50,564 nucleotides of DNA, taken from DATAPE01 sp034667545 (GTDB lineage Bacteria; Actinomycetota; CADDZG01; WHSQ01). Positions 7,210-14,975 of this stretch are shown here, piece by piece (position 1 is the first letter of the stretch; every line of letters begins with the position of its first letter). The notes below the pieces were generated by a model. It was not told where the DNA came from, did no database searches, and saw only the letters and a list, made by a program, of their open reading frames with translations. The position numbers were made by a program, and so were the translations under genes. The stretch is taken from positions 1 through 50,564 of the forward strand of contig JAXDJR010000051.1 of assembly GCA_034667545.1 (NCBI GenBank). Reading direction: 5' to 3'.

Positions 7210-8664
7210 ATGGCCCGCTCGAGCGCGGACCCATGCATAGTTGTCATCTTCGGTGCATCCGGTGATCTGACCAGCCGCAAACTCCTGCCTGCCCTGCATA
7301 GCCTCTACCTCCAGGAGCTGATCGCGCCGGGCACTTCGATAGTTGGAACCTCGAGGAGTGCCTTTTCCGACGATGCCTTCCGGAAGCGCATCCGGGAGGG
7401 CGTACGCGGCTACTGCGGCAAGAACCCGGTGGGAGCCTCGTGGAACCCGTTCGCCCAAAACATCCACTACGTGTCGGGGGATGCCACCGACGAACGATCG
7501 ATGCAAGAGCTCGGACAGGAATTGGCTCAGATCGATGCCGAAGAGGGAACTAAGGGCAACCGCGTGTGGTACCTCGCGACCGCCCCCAGCCTCTTCTCCC
7601 CGATCGCCGGTCAGATCGCGAAAGCGGGGTTGTTGGATACCGGCGGGTGGCAGCGGCTGGTCGTTGAGAAACCGTTCGGATTCGATCTGGAATCGGCCCG
7701 CACGCTGAACGCAAGCCTCGCCGACCACTACCGCGAGGACCAGATCTACCGTATCGATCACTACCTGGGAAAAGAAACGGTTCAGAACGTGTTGGTGTTC
7801 AGGTTCGCTAATGCCATCTTCGAGCCCATCTGGAACCGGCGGTACATCGACCACGTTCAGATCATGGCTGCAGAACAGGGGGGGATCGAAGACCGGGGCA
7901 CTTTCTACGACCAGACCGGAGCGCTGCGCGACGTTGCCCAGAACCATCTCTTACAACTGCTGTCGCTGATCGCGATGGAGCCACCGGTCGCGTGGGATGC
8001 CGACGTCATCAGAGACCAGAAGGTTCAAGCATTGAAGGCAGTTCGGAGGTGGTCGCCGGACGACTGCAGAAGCGTGGTGGTGCGGGGGCAATACGAGGGC
8101 TACCGGCAAGAGGAAGGCGTTAGCTCGCGTTCGTCAACCGAGACATTCTTCGCGGCAAAAATGTACATCGATAACTGGAGGTGGGCCGAGGTGCCCTTCT
8201 ATCTCCGAACCGGCAAGAAGATGCCATCCAAGACAACCGAGATTGCGATCCAGTTCAAACGGGTGCCTCACCTGCTGTTCGACAGGACTGCAGTGCAAGA
8301 GATCGACCCGAACCTTCTCGTCCTCCGCATCCAGCCGGACGAAGGCATCTCCCTGACGTTCGGTACCAAGGTTCCCGGTCCAGAGGTCGAAGTCCGCACC
8401 GTGGACATGGAGTTCGATTACGACAGCGATTTTGGGTCGGGCAGACCCGCAGCCTACGAAAGGTTGCTTCTGGACTGCATCCTCGGCGATCCGACCCTCT
8501 TTGCGCGATCGGACGAGATCGACCAAGCGTGGCAGATCATGGACCCGATCGTGAAGCATTGGGCCAGGGGCGGCCGGCCGCGCAGCTATCCGCCGGATAC
8601 GTGGGGGCCCGAGGCGTCAGACGATCTGCTGCGGCTGGACCGGCGATCGTGGAGGAACAGCTAG
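7210..8664 (+). CDS. zwf: Glucose-6-phosphate 1-dehydrogenase
   Basis: Catalyses NADP-dependent oxidation of glucose 6-phosphate to 6-phosphogluconolactone, the entry step of the oxidative pentose phosphate pathway. The Rossmann motif GASGDLTSRKL at 15-25, VEKPFG at 152-157 and the active-site signature RIDHYLGKE at 181-189 are intact, and the C-terminal DEIDQAWQIMDPI helix is typical. At 484 residues it is of normal length. The ATG directly follows the stop of the alpha/beta hydrolase. The usual partners tal, opcA or pgl are not in the window, so the gene stands alone apart from the hydrolase. Confidence 0.97.
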   Translation: MARSSADPCIVVIFGASGDLTSRKLLPALHSLYLQELIAPGTSIVGTSRSAFSDDAFRKRIREGVRGYCGKNPVGASWNPFAQNIHYVSGDATDERSMQELGQELAQIDAEEGTKGNRVWYLATAPSLFSPIAGQIAKAGLLDTGGWQRLVVEKPFGFDLESARTLNASLADHYREDQIYRIDHYLGKETVQNVLVFRFANAIFEPIWNRRYIDHVQIMAAEQGGIEDRGTFYDQTGALRDVAQNHLLQLLSLIAMEPPVAWDADVIRDQKVQALKAVRRWSPDDCRSVVVRGQYEGYRQEEGVSSRSSTETFFAAKMYIDNWRWAEVPFYLRTGKKMPSKTTEIAIQFKRVPHLLFDRTAVQEIDPNLLVLRIQPDEGISLTFGTKVPGPEVEVRTVDMEFDYDSDFGSGRPAAYERLLLDCILGDPTLFARSDEIDQAWQIMDPIVKHWARGGRPRSYPPDTWGPEASDDLLRLDRRSWRNS

Positions 8665-8854
8665 CCCCGCTCCGATCGGCAGGTAAGGCACAACGCCGGC
8701 AGGCTCAGCTTCGGAGCGATCCTCTCCGAGCTGTGGCGACGCGCGACACCTGAGCGCCATTTTCCCCTGGCTGACGGTCTCGGACGATGACCAGGGGGCG
8801 ACGGACCGGAGATTCAAGGAATCCGCCGGGGATGCCGAAGAGGAAGAACAAGCA
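8665..8854. other. zwf/CAP intergenic region with inverted repeats
   Basis: No coding sequence is seen here. GCTCCGA just after the zwf stop can pair with TCGGAGC about 40 bases further on, a possible transcript end without a T-tract. A second inverted repeat, CCCCTGG at 8764-8770 and CCAGGGG at 8791-8797, lies just ahead of the riboswitch, where the promoter of the CAP gene should be, and could be an operator. Confidence 0.4.
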
Positions 8855-8934
8855 CCAGCGACAAAGGCAAATCTGCGGCAACGCAGAGACGCAAAGTTAG
8901 GGGCCCCGACCGGGGGCAGCCCGGCTACCGAACG
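8855..8934 (+). ncRNA. GEMM (cyclic-di-GMP-I class) riboswitch
   Basis: The aptamer landmarks are all present in order. AGGCAAA is followed by a perfect hairpin, TCTGCG at 8872-8877 and CGCAGA at 8882-8887, closed by a GCAA tetraloop of the kind that docks in this class. Next comes the signature GACGCAAAG at 8888-8896. A second arm has the inner hairpin GCCCC/GGGGC around GACC and ends with GCCCGGCTACCGAA. GEMM-I aptamers bind cyclic di-GMP; a minority bind 3',3'-cGAMP, and I cannot assign the discriminating purine safely by eye. It ends about 14 bases before the GTG start of the CAP gene, so translation control is likely (see findings). Confidence 0.88.
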
Positions 8935-8945
8935 GGGGCAACGCA

Positions 8946-9455
8946 GTGAAATTCCTCAAACATCTGGCAGTGATCTTTGCAGCGGTCAGCATCTTTGCCG
9001 CTCTTCTGCCGGTCTCGAGCGCCATCGCTTCCTCCAGATCATGGTCGTGCTATCGCTTCTCCCACGCCGAACGAGTCTTTGCACATAAGACGAATAAGGC
9101 TCGCGCCGCCCACGGTCTGTCCAAGCTGTCCCTCGACCCCCAACTCTCAAAGACCTCCAGCGTGCACACCGCCAGCATGGTGAAAAAGAAGCTCCTCTAT
9201 CACACCACCAACGCTCAGTTCTATGACCGTGTCACCAACTGGTCGATGCTGGGTGAGAACGTGGGTGAGGGCGGCGGAGTCGCTTCGCTGGAGAAGGCAT
9301 TCATGCACTCACCGGAGCACCGAGCGAACATCCTCGAGCAGAAGTACGGATACATAGGCGTTGGTGTAACCAAGAAGAACGGGCTCATGTGGGTCACCGT
9401 TCAGTTCGAGGCAAACACCAATCCCGGAACCACACTCTCAAAGCCCAACTGCTGA
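8946..9455 (+). CDS. Secreted CAP-domain (SCP-like) protein
   Basis: Exported protein of 169 residues: signal peptide of about 29 residues (KHLAVIFAAVSIFAALLPVSSAIA), then a CAP domain with NKARAAHGLSKLSLDPQLSK, GENVGEG and HSPEHRANILEQKYGYIGVGV, the conserved cavity and core motifs. Bacterial CAP proteins are extracellular; several are linked to envelope or matrix functions, but a catalytic activity is not established. The start is GTG with GGGGG as ribosome site, both just behind a GEMM riboswitch, so production probably responds to a cyclic dinucleotide. Cysteines at SCYRF and at the C-terminus (PNC) could form a disulfide. A second CAP gene lies 4.4 kb away. Confidence 0.92.
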   Translation: MKFLKHLAVIFAAVSIFAALLPVSSAIASSRSWSCYRFSHAERVFAHKTNKARAAHGLSKLSLDPQLSKTSSVHTASMVKKKLLYHTTNAQFYDRVTNWSMLGENVGEGGGVASLEKAFMHSPEHRANILEQKYGYIGVGVTKKNGLMWVTVQFEANTNPGTTLSKPNC

Positions 9456-9496
9456 TCGAGGGCCCCGAGGGCCAGCTTCCGGTCGGCGCCTGAGAT

Positions 9497-11245
9497 CTAA
9501 GAGGCCGGATCGATCTCGAAGAGGACTTTCTTCGATCTGGCGGTCGTGTGGTCGCCGTCGCTTGGGAACTTGGCCACCGCTCGGAAAGTCCCCGTGCCTG
9601 GATCCGGGACCGGGAAATCGAGCTTGAAGTCTCCGGATGAGTCAAGGCGCGTCCAGATAGACGCTACGCGTCCGCCGTTGGTGTCGTTATCCCATCGCAC
9701 CACTCGCACTCTCACGCTCAAACCGGGATGGGCGGGCTTGATCGAGCCAGAAAGCGGCACGGATATGGTCCCAGGCGGATAGTGGACCACTCCGGCATCG
9801 TCCGTGACGCCTCCGTCGGCGCTCAACTTCAGGATCGGCGTTACGAGCACCTGTCGGAGGCTGCTCTGTGATCCCCACATCGTCGGGCTGCCGTGGTAAA
9901 CGGCTCGCAACTTCAGCTTGCTGCGGGGGGTAACTTGCCACGCGAAAGTTCCATCACCTTTGGTCGTCAGCCTTGTTTCGTGCCACAGATGATGTGGTCG
10001 TCGCGCGTAGAGACGGACCGGCACGTGCGGGATCGCTGCTCCCGATCTCTTCGTCAGCTTGCCCTGGACAGTCGCGGATCCTCTGTAGAGAACGGGTGCT
10101 GGCAAGCCTTCCAAAAAGATCGAAGAATCGCCCTTTCCTGCGCCAATATCGGTTGCCGTCTGCCTTCGGATCGCAGGCAGGTCGGCGTATAGATAGCTCC
10201 CGGGGCAATCCGTCGATCCAGCGTCCCGATGACCGGCGACATATGGAAGCCTGCGCCGGACGCCGCTATCCGGACTCCTGTAGGTATGCCACTGCAGCGG
10301 TTTGAGATGGTGCCTATCGGCTTCCCACGCCAGCAACGCGGCCAGCGAGGTGCGCATGGCTGCCGGCGGCCTTATCTGCGAAAAGTTGCCCATGAGACTG
10401 ATCCCGATGCTTCCGGCGTTGAAACCGCGAACGTGCGCTCCCATGACGCCCAGACCCGAACGGCTCTCTGAGGTGTGAGTCTCCCAAGGTGAGTAGTTCC
10501 GTGCCCATCGGCCTTCATAGACCGTCCCGTCTGGCCCGATCACGAAGTTATAGCCGATGTCGCACCATCCTCGGACCTTCGTGTGGAAGTAGTAGATCGC
10601 GCGCATCGTCGCCTTGGGATGGGGGTCGAAGTTGGTTCCCGCTGTGTGATGAACGAACAGCTGTTGCACCGGAAAGAAATGCCGTTCGCATCCTCCAGTC
10701 GTGCGTTTGATCGATTCATCCGCGCCCCATTCGGCGCGCGTCACGACATGAGGCGTCTTTGGAGACGCGTCGGCAATTGCCGGGATCCGCTCGGTGACGC
10801 GCGGGCCGTCGAGGGTATTCATGTAATCGAGCGTGACTGCCCCCATCTCACCCCCTGCTGGGACCGAGGCGCGCCACTGCATAGCGGTGGCGCCTTCCAC
10901 CGACAGGACTCCGCTGTAGTGAACGTTGCCATGAGCCAGGTCATCGGCTTCCGGCGCGAGGTGCCAGTTCGACAACCGGCCGCGCGTGATGGAGCGGTAA
11001 TGGACGGCGGAACCATCGCTCCCGGTCCACACGAAAGCTACGTGTGTCGGCGCGATCGCAAATCGTGCCATGCCAGAGCGGTACCCCGCTCCGTGCATGC
11101 CCGTCCAGTGCATGGACATCGCTTCGGTTTGCGGGAGCGAGATGACCCGCGTGGGAGATGCCCACGCTGGCACCAGGACGCTCGCCATCGTCGCTGCGAT
11201 CACGGATATGCGCGCGAACCAGACCGATGCTCGTGAGCGATCCAT
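9497..11245 (-). CDS. Secreted PGRP-type N-acetylmuramoyl-L-alanine amidase
   Basis: Exported protein of 582 residues: signal peptide to about Ala29, an N-terminal beta-rich region to about 160, then an amidase_2/PGRP domain at about 165-365 and two Ig-like beta domains to the end. Zinc ligands are visible as His199 or His200 (LFVHHTAG), His339 (VAGHRDAGSTDCPG) and Cys347. RAEWGADE and GYNFVIGPDGTVYEGR are PGRP hallmarks. It should cleave the lactyl-amide bond of peptidoglycan stem peptides outside the cell. The Ig-like tail probably binds the wall. It converges on the riboswitch-controlled CAP gene and is divergent from the Na/Pi-cotransporter-like gene. Confidence 0.93.
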   Translation of the reverse strand: MDRSRASVWFARISVIAATMASVLVPAWASPTRVISLPQTEAMSMHWTGMHGAGYRSGMARFAIAPTHVAFVWTGSDGSAVHYRSITRGRLSNWHLAPEADDLAHGNVHYSGVLSVEGATAMQWRASVPAGGEMGAVTLDYMNTLDGPRVTERIPAIADASPKTPHVVTRAEWGADESIKRTTGGCERHFFPVQQLFVHHTAGTNFDPHPKATMRAIYYFHTKVRGWCDIGYNFVIGPDGTVYEGRWARNYSPWETHTSESRSGLGVMGAHVRGFNAGSIGISLMGNFSQIRPPAAMRTSLAALLAWEADRHHLKPLQWHTYRSPDSGVRRRLPYVAGHRDAGSTDCPGSYLYADLPAIRRQTATDIGAGKGDSSIFLEGLPAPVLYRGSATVQGKLTKRSGAAIPHVPVRLYARRPHHLWHETRLTTKGDGTFAWQVTPRSKLKLRAVYHGSPTMWGSQSSLRQVLVTPILKLSADGGVTDDAGVVHYPPGTISVPLSGSIKPAHPGLSVRVRVVRWDNDTNGGRVASIWTRLDSSGDFKLDFPVPDPGTGTFRAVAKFPSDGDHTTARSKKVLFEIDPAS

Positions 11246-11365
11246 GCCCGCATCGTAGTTTTGTCTGACCTTTTGGCAAGCTTTGGGAGGGCTTGCGGTG
11301 TTTCGAGGTCCTCTTCCGGAAATACGGGTGTTGATACTCCTAGCGGAGTGTTATTAAGAGTGTCA

Positions 11366-12532
11366 ATGGAAGCTCCGGAAGCCACTGCCGCGCAGGAAAC
11401 AGACACCTCCATCACGACCCACAATGCCCCCGCTTCCCCCAAGGCGCGTGGCCGCGGCCGCGGCCTGTGGCGTGCAGCTCGACTCATCGCCGTCCTCTAC
11501 GTCTTCGTGGGCGCTCTCCAGATACTCAAGACGGGAGCAGCCTCCGGTTTAGAAGTGCTGACGGGCGGCTTCCTCTTCCATAACGCGGGGTCAACCTTGG
11601 GGTTGGGCTGGATCGGAGCGATGGTCACCCTTTCCGGCTCGACGGTCGCCGCTACCGCTCTCACCCTCCGAGCCGCCGGGTCCATATCCGAGATACAAGG
11701 CTTCACGATGGTGACGGGCGGGCGGCTGGGAGCCGCCTTCGTTGTTCTGCTCGTGGCCGTCATCTACATCATGCGCAAAGGCGAAGGCGAGCGGATGAAA
11801 CCGCTGTCCACCGCAGTTATGGCTCTAGTCATCACCGGCGCCATCTACGTTCCCGGTGCCGCGATCGGGCTGTTGCTACTGCACTGGGGTCCCTTTCAGC
11901 AGATCCATCTGTCCGCGCCGCATCAGTTCGGCAACCTGATCGATCTCCTTTACGGCTGGTTGCTTAACGCGATCGCCAGTCTGCCGGCCCTGATCAACTT
12001 CTTCGGGGGCCTGGTTCTGCTGATCGTGTCCTTCAAGTTAGTGGACGCGCTGATGCCAGAACTGACCGAAGAACAATTGCAGGGCTCACGCATGAACTGG
12101 CTGCGCCACAAGTGGCCCATGTTCGCGATGGGCATCGTTGCCGTCGTGGCGACGATGTCTGTGTCGGTCGCGCTCACTATCCTCGTACCGCTCGTCGCGA
12201 AGGGTTACGTGAAGCGAGAGGATCTGATCCCGTACATCGTTGGAGCCGACCTCGGCACGCTGGTCGACAAATTGATCGTTGCTTTCATCGTCGGTATCGG
12301 GGTTAAGAACCGCACATTGGCAGAGTCACCCGTTCGGATCATCCTCGCCGAGATCGTTGGAACCGCCAGCGTCGGCCTCTTCATCATGACGTTCGTATAC
12401 AAGCCGTTTCGCAGCGCTATCTGGAAGTTTCAGCGCCAGATGCTAAAGAGCAAGGCGCGCCTTGCGGCCTTCACCGGATCTTTGCTCCTGATTCCGGTGA
12501 TAATCATCGCCGTCTCGGCGACGATCCGATGA
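11366..12532 (+). CDS. Na/Pi-cotransporter-like (PNaS) membrane protein
   Basis: Membrane protein of 388 residues with eight or more hydrophobic helices. The repeat motif GSTVAATALTLRAAGSISEIQGFTMVTGGRLGAAF and its partner PYIVGADLGTLVDKL match the two re-entrant repeats of the PNaS family (Na_Pi_cotrans), which move phosphate with sodium. The usual QSSSATT core is altered to GSTVAAT, so the substrate may differ. ATG at 11366 is preferred; a possible -10 (TATTAA, 11352-11357) lies so close that the transcript may be leaderless. ACTCC and GGAGT at 11336-11349 form a small inverted repeat upstream. The stop overlaps the next gene as ATGA. Confidence 0.82.
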   Translation: MEAPEATAAQETDTSITTHNAPASPKARGRGRGLWRAARLIAVLYVFVGALQILKTGAASGLEVLTGGFLFHNAGSTLGLGWIGAMVTLSGSTVAATALTLRAAGSISEIQGFTMVTGGRLGAAFVVLLVAVIYIMRKGEGERMKPLSTAVMALVITGAIYVPGAAIGLLLLHWGPFQQIHLSAPHQFGNLIDLLYGWLLNAIASLPALINFFGGLVLLIVSFKLVDALMPELTEEQLQGSRMNWLRHKWPMFAMGIVAVVATMSVSVALTILVPLVAKGYVKREDLIPYIVGADLGTLVDKLIVAFIVGIGVKNRTLAESPVRIILAEIVGTASVGLFIMTFVYKPFRSAIWKFQRQMLKSKARLAAFTGSLLLIPVIIIAVSATIR

Positions 12533-12816
12533 GCCAGCACCCCACCGACGACGTAACACTGAAGATTCCGCGTCCCCTGTACGAGCAACTGAAACAGGTC
12601 ATCCAGGAATCCGGATTTCACTCGGTGACGGAATTCGCCGTTTACGTTTTGAGGGACTTGGTTTCTCATCACAGCGCCGCGAGAGCCGCAGGTAAACCAT
12701 CGCTCCGTGCACCGGCATCCGCGGTGAAGAGCGCACCGCGGGTAGACGCGGAACCTTTGTCGCAACAGGAGATCGAAGCCATCCGACAGCGCCTCGAGTC
12801 ACTGGGTTACTTGTAA
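12529..12816 (+). CDS. Ribbon-helix-helix-like protein with C-terminal LGYL tail
   Basis: Protein of 95 residues. Residues 9-46 (VTLKIPRPLYEQLKQVIQES, then SVTEFAVYVLRDLV) fit a ribbon-helix-helix fold: a beta strand with alternating polar residues followed by two helices. A low-complexity Ala/Pro linker leads to a C-terminal helix QEIEAIRQRLESLGYL. The ATGA overlap with the PNaS-like transporter gene means coupled translation. A DNA-binding autoregulator is the simple reading; because it is made together with a membrane protein and carries the same type of tail as the phosphatase-superfamily enzyme at 27484-29079, a protein-docking role is also possible. Confidence 0.7.
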   Translation: MSQHPTDDVTLKIPRPLYEQLKQVIQESGFHSVTEFAVYVLRDLVSHHSAARAAGKPSLRAPASAVKSAPRVDAEPLSQQEIEAIRQRLESLGYL

Positions 12817-12842
12817 CGGGCTCAAGGGTACGAGAGTCGGCG

Positions 12843-13751
12843 ATGTCTACCAGGATCGGGCTCCTAGCTCTGTTGCTAGTGGGTACCTCTGCGTGCGTGC
12901 CCGCCTCGACCCAAACCAACAAGGTGGTTCATTACGATCCCGCCAAGACAAAGATGGGCGAGATCCAACAACGCGGTCACATCGTTATCGGTATCCCCAG
13001 TGACTATTTCCCCCTCGGTTACGTAACCCCCTCGGGAAAGGCCGCAGGATTCACCGCCGGCCTAGGCAAGTTGGTCGCTGATGCCCTCGGCGTGAGCGTG
13101 CGCTACGTGGCTCGCCCTTCGGACCGGCTCCTGGGGCTCGTGGATGCGGGCAAAGCCGATCTCGTCTTCCCGATGATCCCCATCACGCAAGACGCGGCAG
13201 CCGCCCATCCCTTTACCGACCCCTACCTCCTTGCCTATCAGCGATTGCTCGTCCCTCGAGGTTCTCCCATCCGAGGGGTCGCGGACCTCGGGGGCAAGGC
13301 CGTGTGTTCGGCGATCTTTCGCGATACGGAACTTCCCCTCACGCGCCTCGACCCGACCGTTTCACTTATCTCCGTAACCCACCCGGCCCGCTGCGCAGCA
13401 CTGCTGAAGTCCCACCGGGTCGCCGCCGCCACCGCCCCCGATGTCGCCCTCCTCGGGCTAAGGCGCCGCCTACCAGGGAGTCAGATCGTCGGCGATGAAC
13501 TGACCACGGAAGGCTACGGAGCAGCAGCTAGTGCGTGCGCGCCCGGCTTGGCACAGTTCGCTACTCGCGTTTTTGCAGTTGCCAAGAAGAACGGCCAGTG
13601 GGCGAGGCTTTACGCGAAGTGGGTGCTTCCGGCCTCTGGCGCCAGCGCAGCGCCGCCACCACCGACCCTCACGGTCATCGACGCGTGGGACCTGTTTCCG
13701 CCGACGGGCCGGGCTCCCTCTCCCACTCCTGTGGCATGCCCGTCCCCGTGA
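12843..13751 (+). CDS. Family-3 type periplasmic solute-binding lipoprotein
   Basis: Lipoprotein of 302 residues with lipobox GTSAC (Cys18), followed by a type II periplasmic-binding fold: IQQRGHIVIGIPSDYFPLGYVTPSGKAAGFTAGLGKLVADALG is the SBP_bac_3 opening, and GKADLVFPMIPIT and FTDPYLLAYQRLLVP are domain hallmarks. Amino-acid-like ligands are usual in the family. The C-terminus is a Pro/Ser-rich tail. No permease or ATPase gene is adjacent, so it may serve a distant transporter or act as a sensor. It follows the RHH gene by 26 bases and may share its transcript. Confidence 0.85.
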   Translation: MSTRIGLLALLLVGTSACVPASTQTNKVVHYDPAKTKMGEIQQRGHIVIGIPSDYFPLGYVTPSGKAAGFTAGLGKLVADALGVSVRYVARPSDRLLGLVDAGKADLVFPMIPITQDAAAAHPFTDPYLLAYQRLLVPRGSPIRGVADLGGKAVCSAIFRDTELPLTRLDPTVSLISVTHPARCAALLKSHRVAAATAPDVALLGLRRRLPGSQIVGDELTTEGYGAAASACAPGLAQFATRVFAVAKKNGQWARLYAKWVLPASGASAAPPPPTLTVIDAWDLFPPTGRAPSPTPVACPSP

Positions 13752-13755
13752 GCAG

Positions 13756-13790
13756 TTGATCCACGGGCCTTGTTGAGTCCACGAGCCTTG
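13756..13790. repeat. Short imperfect direct repeat
   Basis: Two adjacent copies of a 17-18 base unit, TTGATCCACGGGCCTTG at 13756-13772 and TTGAGTCCACGAGCCTTG at 13773-13790, lie between the convergent ends of the solute-binding and CAP genes. No function is evident. Confidence 0.5.
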
Positions 13791-13818
13791 GGGATGCATG
13801 GACCAGGCCCGAACAGCT

Positions 13819-14310
13819 TTAGGGCCAGCGGTAGATGTTTCCCGGATCCTTTGACGATTCGAAATTCTCCGAGACGTACATCGTCCCGTTGTACCAAGCA
13901 ACACCTACCCCGACGAAGTGGAAGTGCCCGAGCATGTTTGCTCTGTGAGGTGAAGAAGCTCGGAAAGCGCGGTTCAGCTGCCGGCACCCAGCGCCACGGC
14001 CCGTGTTATTTCCGAGGAACGTCCAGTGGGTAACCCGATGGCCGATCGCACCGTCATCCCACACAGCGGCGCGGCGGGCCATCTCTTGAGCGTGGATCCG
14101 GGCGACGTATCCCAATTGCTTATCTCGTTCCAGAGCTTTGAGGCCATGGGCCTTCCTGATCCTGTTGATCTTGCTCATGAGGCACTTTTCGCGGTATCTG
14201 AAGTGATACCTGTTTCCTGCATCGGCATGAGTGGAGATCACGGGAGAAGCCAAACAACCGAAAACGACTGCGATAACCGCTGAGCGGCTGAAGAGCGAGC
14301 GCACAACCAT
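13819..14310 (-). CDS. Second secreted CAP-domain protein
   Basis: Exported CAP protein of 163 residues. A signal peptide (RSLFSRSAVIAVVFGCLASPVISTHA) is followed by the CAP core: INRIRKAHGLKALERDKQLG, WTFLGNNTGRG where the first CAP protein has GENVG, and SSPHRANMLGHFHFVGVGVA. The glutamate of the usual GENV motif is Asn here, so the cavity differs. The ATG at 14310 is chosen because AAAGGA precedes it and the signal peptide starts there. The ribosome site lies inside a small hairpin (GCGTC/GACGC, 14313-14330). No GEMM aptamer is seen upstream, unlike the first copy. Confidence 0.88.
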   Translation of the reverse strand: MVVRSLFSRSAVIAVVFGCLASPVISTHADAGNRYHFRYREKCLMSKINRIRKAHGLKALERDKQLGYVARIHAQEMARRAAVWDDGAIGHRVTHWTFLGNNTGRGAGCRQLNRAFRASSPHRANMLGHFHFVGVGVAWYNGTMYVSENFESSKDPGNIYRWP

Positions 14311-14601
14311 AGGCGTCCTTTCTTCGACGCGAGCAACCAACTCGATGCAGCGCGCCGACCATCGCTTTCGGCGAATCGAAGTCGCTCTTATTAGCGAACC
14401 TCCCCGCGTTGTGTCCACGCCCGCCGGCTGCAGGGCGCGGCGCGCCGGTCGCGAAGAGTGAGGCACCGCAGGTGAACGGGGGTAAGAATCGCTCGATTCT
14501 TTTTTTCACAAGCAGCCCAAGCAGCCTTCAGAAACGCCCGATGTGAGGGACCCGCGGAGCGATGCCTGGACAAAGCTGGGGTTTTCCTTCACCGTGGAGA
14601 A
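14311..14601. other. Intergenic region between CAP and receiver genes
   Basis: No protein gene is supported here. The left part is the promoter and leader of the minus-strand CAP gene. The right part, read on the plus strand, contains a GC-rich stretch, an intrinsic terminator at 14484-14507 and about 95 bases of leader before the receiver gene. A plus-strand transcript must enter this terminator, which implies a small RNA or an attenuated leader. Confidence 0.5.
14484..14507 (+). terminator. Orphan intrinsic terminator
   Basis: AAGAATCG and CGATTCTT form an eight-base stem, realistically closing on a GCTC loop, and run directly into a tract of eight T residues. The T-tract is on the plus strand only. 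No plus-strand gene ends nearby: the closest upstream plus-strand gene stops at 13751, beyond the minus-strand CAP gene. Confidence 0.75.
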
Positions 14602-14964
14602 GTGGAACTCAGCCGCAACAGCCTCGGAAAGACGGTTCTCGTGGTGGTCGAGGACGAAGAGAATCGTCATGTATTGCGGCTGTTGTGCGAGTCCGAGGAG
14701 CTAGAGGTCATCGGCGAGGCGGCCAACGGCGTAGAGGCAGTGCCCCTCGCGTTGAGGCTGGAGCCCGACTTCGTGATCCTCGACATCATGATGCCGGAGC
14801 TGGATGGCCAGCGAACCGCAGAGGTCTTGCGGGCGGTCTCACCGAAAACGAAGATCGTGGCCTTCTCGGTGCTACTGGAGAAAGCTCCGCCTTGGGCCGA
14901 TGCCTACCTGAACAAGGAGCGCATCTCCGAGCTGATGCCTCTGCTCAACACTTTCATCCGGTAA
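14602..14964 (+). CDS. Stand-alone response-regulator receiver domain
   Basis: A receiver domain of 120 residues without an output domain. Acidic pair Glu17/Asp18 (VVVEDEEN), phospho-acceptor Asp61 (FVILDIMMPELDG), a Ser at the switch position (VAFSV) and Lys105 (YLNKER) are all present, so it should be phosphorylatable. Stand-alone receivers act as phosphate shuttles or bind a protein partner. The GTG at 14602 has GGAGA only three bases upstream, so a start a few codons later is possible. It follows an orphan terminator and precedes the yajQ-family gene by 11 bases, suggesting co-transcription. Confidence 0.85.
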   Translation: MELSRNSLGKTVLVVVEDEENRHVLRLLCESEELEVIGEAANGVEAVPLALRLEPDFVILDIMMPELDGQRTAEVLRAVSPKTKIVAFSVLLEKAPPWADAYLNKERISELMPLLNTFIR

Positions 14965-14975
14965 CCTCCTTCGCC

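Noticed and set aside
11773..11790. GCAAAGG motif resembling the GEMM signature
   Set aside because: It lies inside the coding sequence of the PNaS-like protein and has none of the flanking stems.
14311..14400. Possible second GEMM riboswitch ahead of the minus-strand CAP gene
   Set aside because: The GACGCAAAG signature and the paired arms are absent; only a small GCGTC/GACGC hairpin around the ribosome site is visible.
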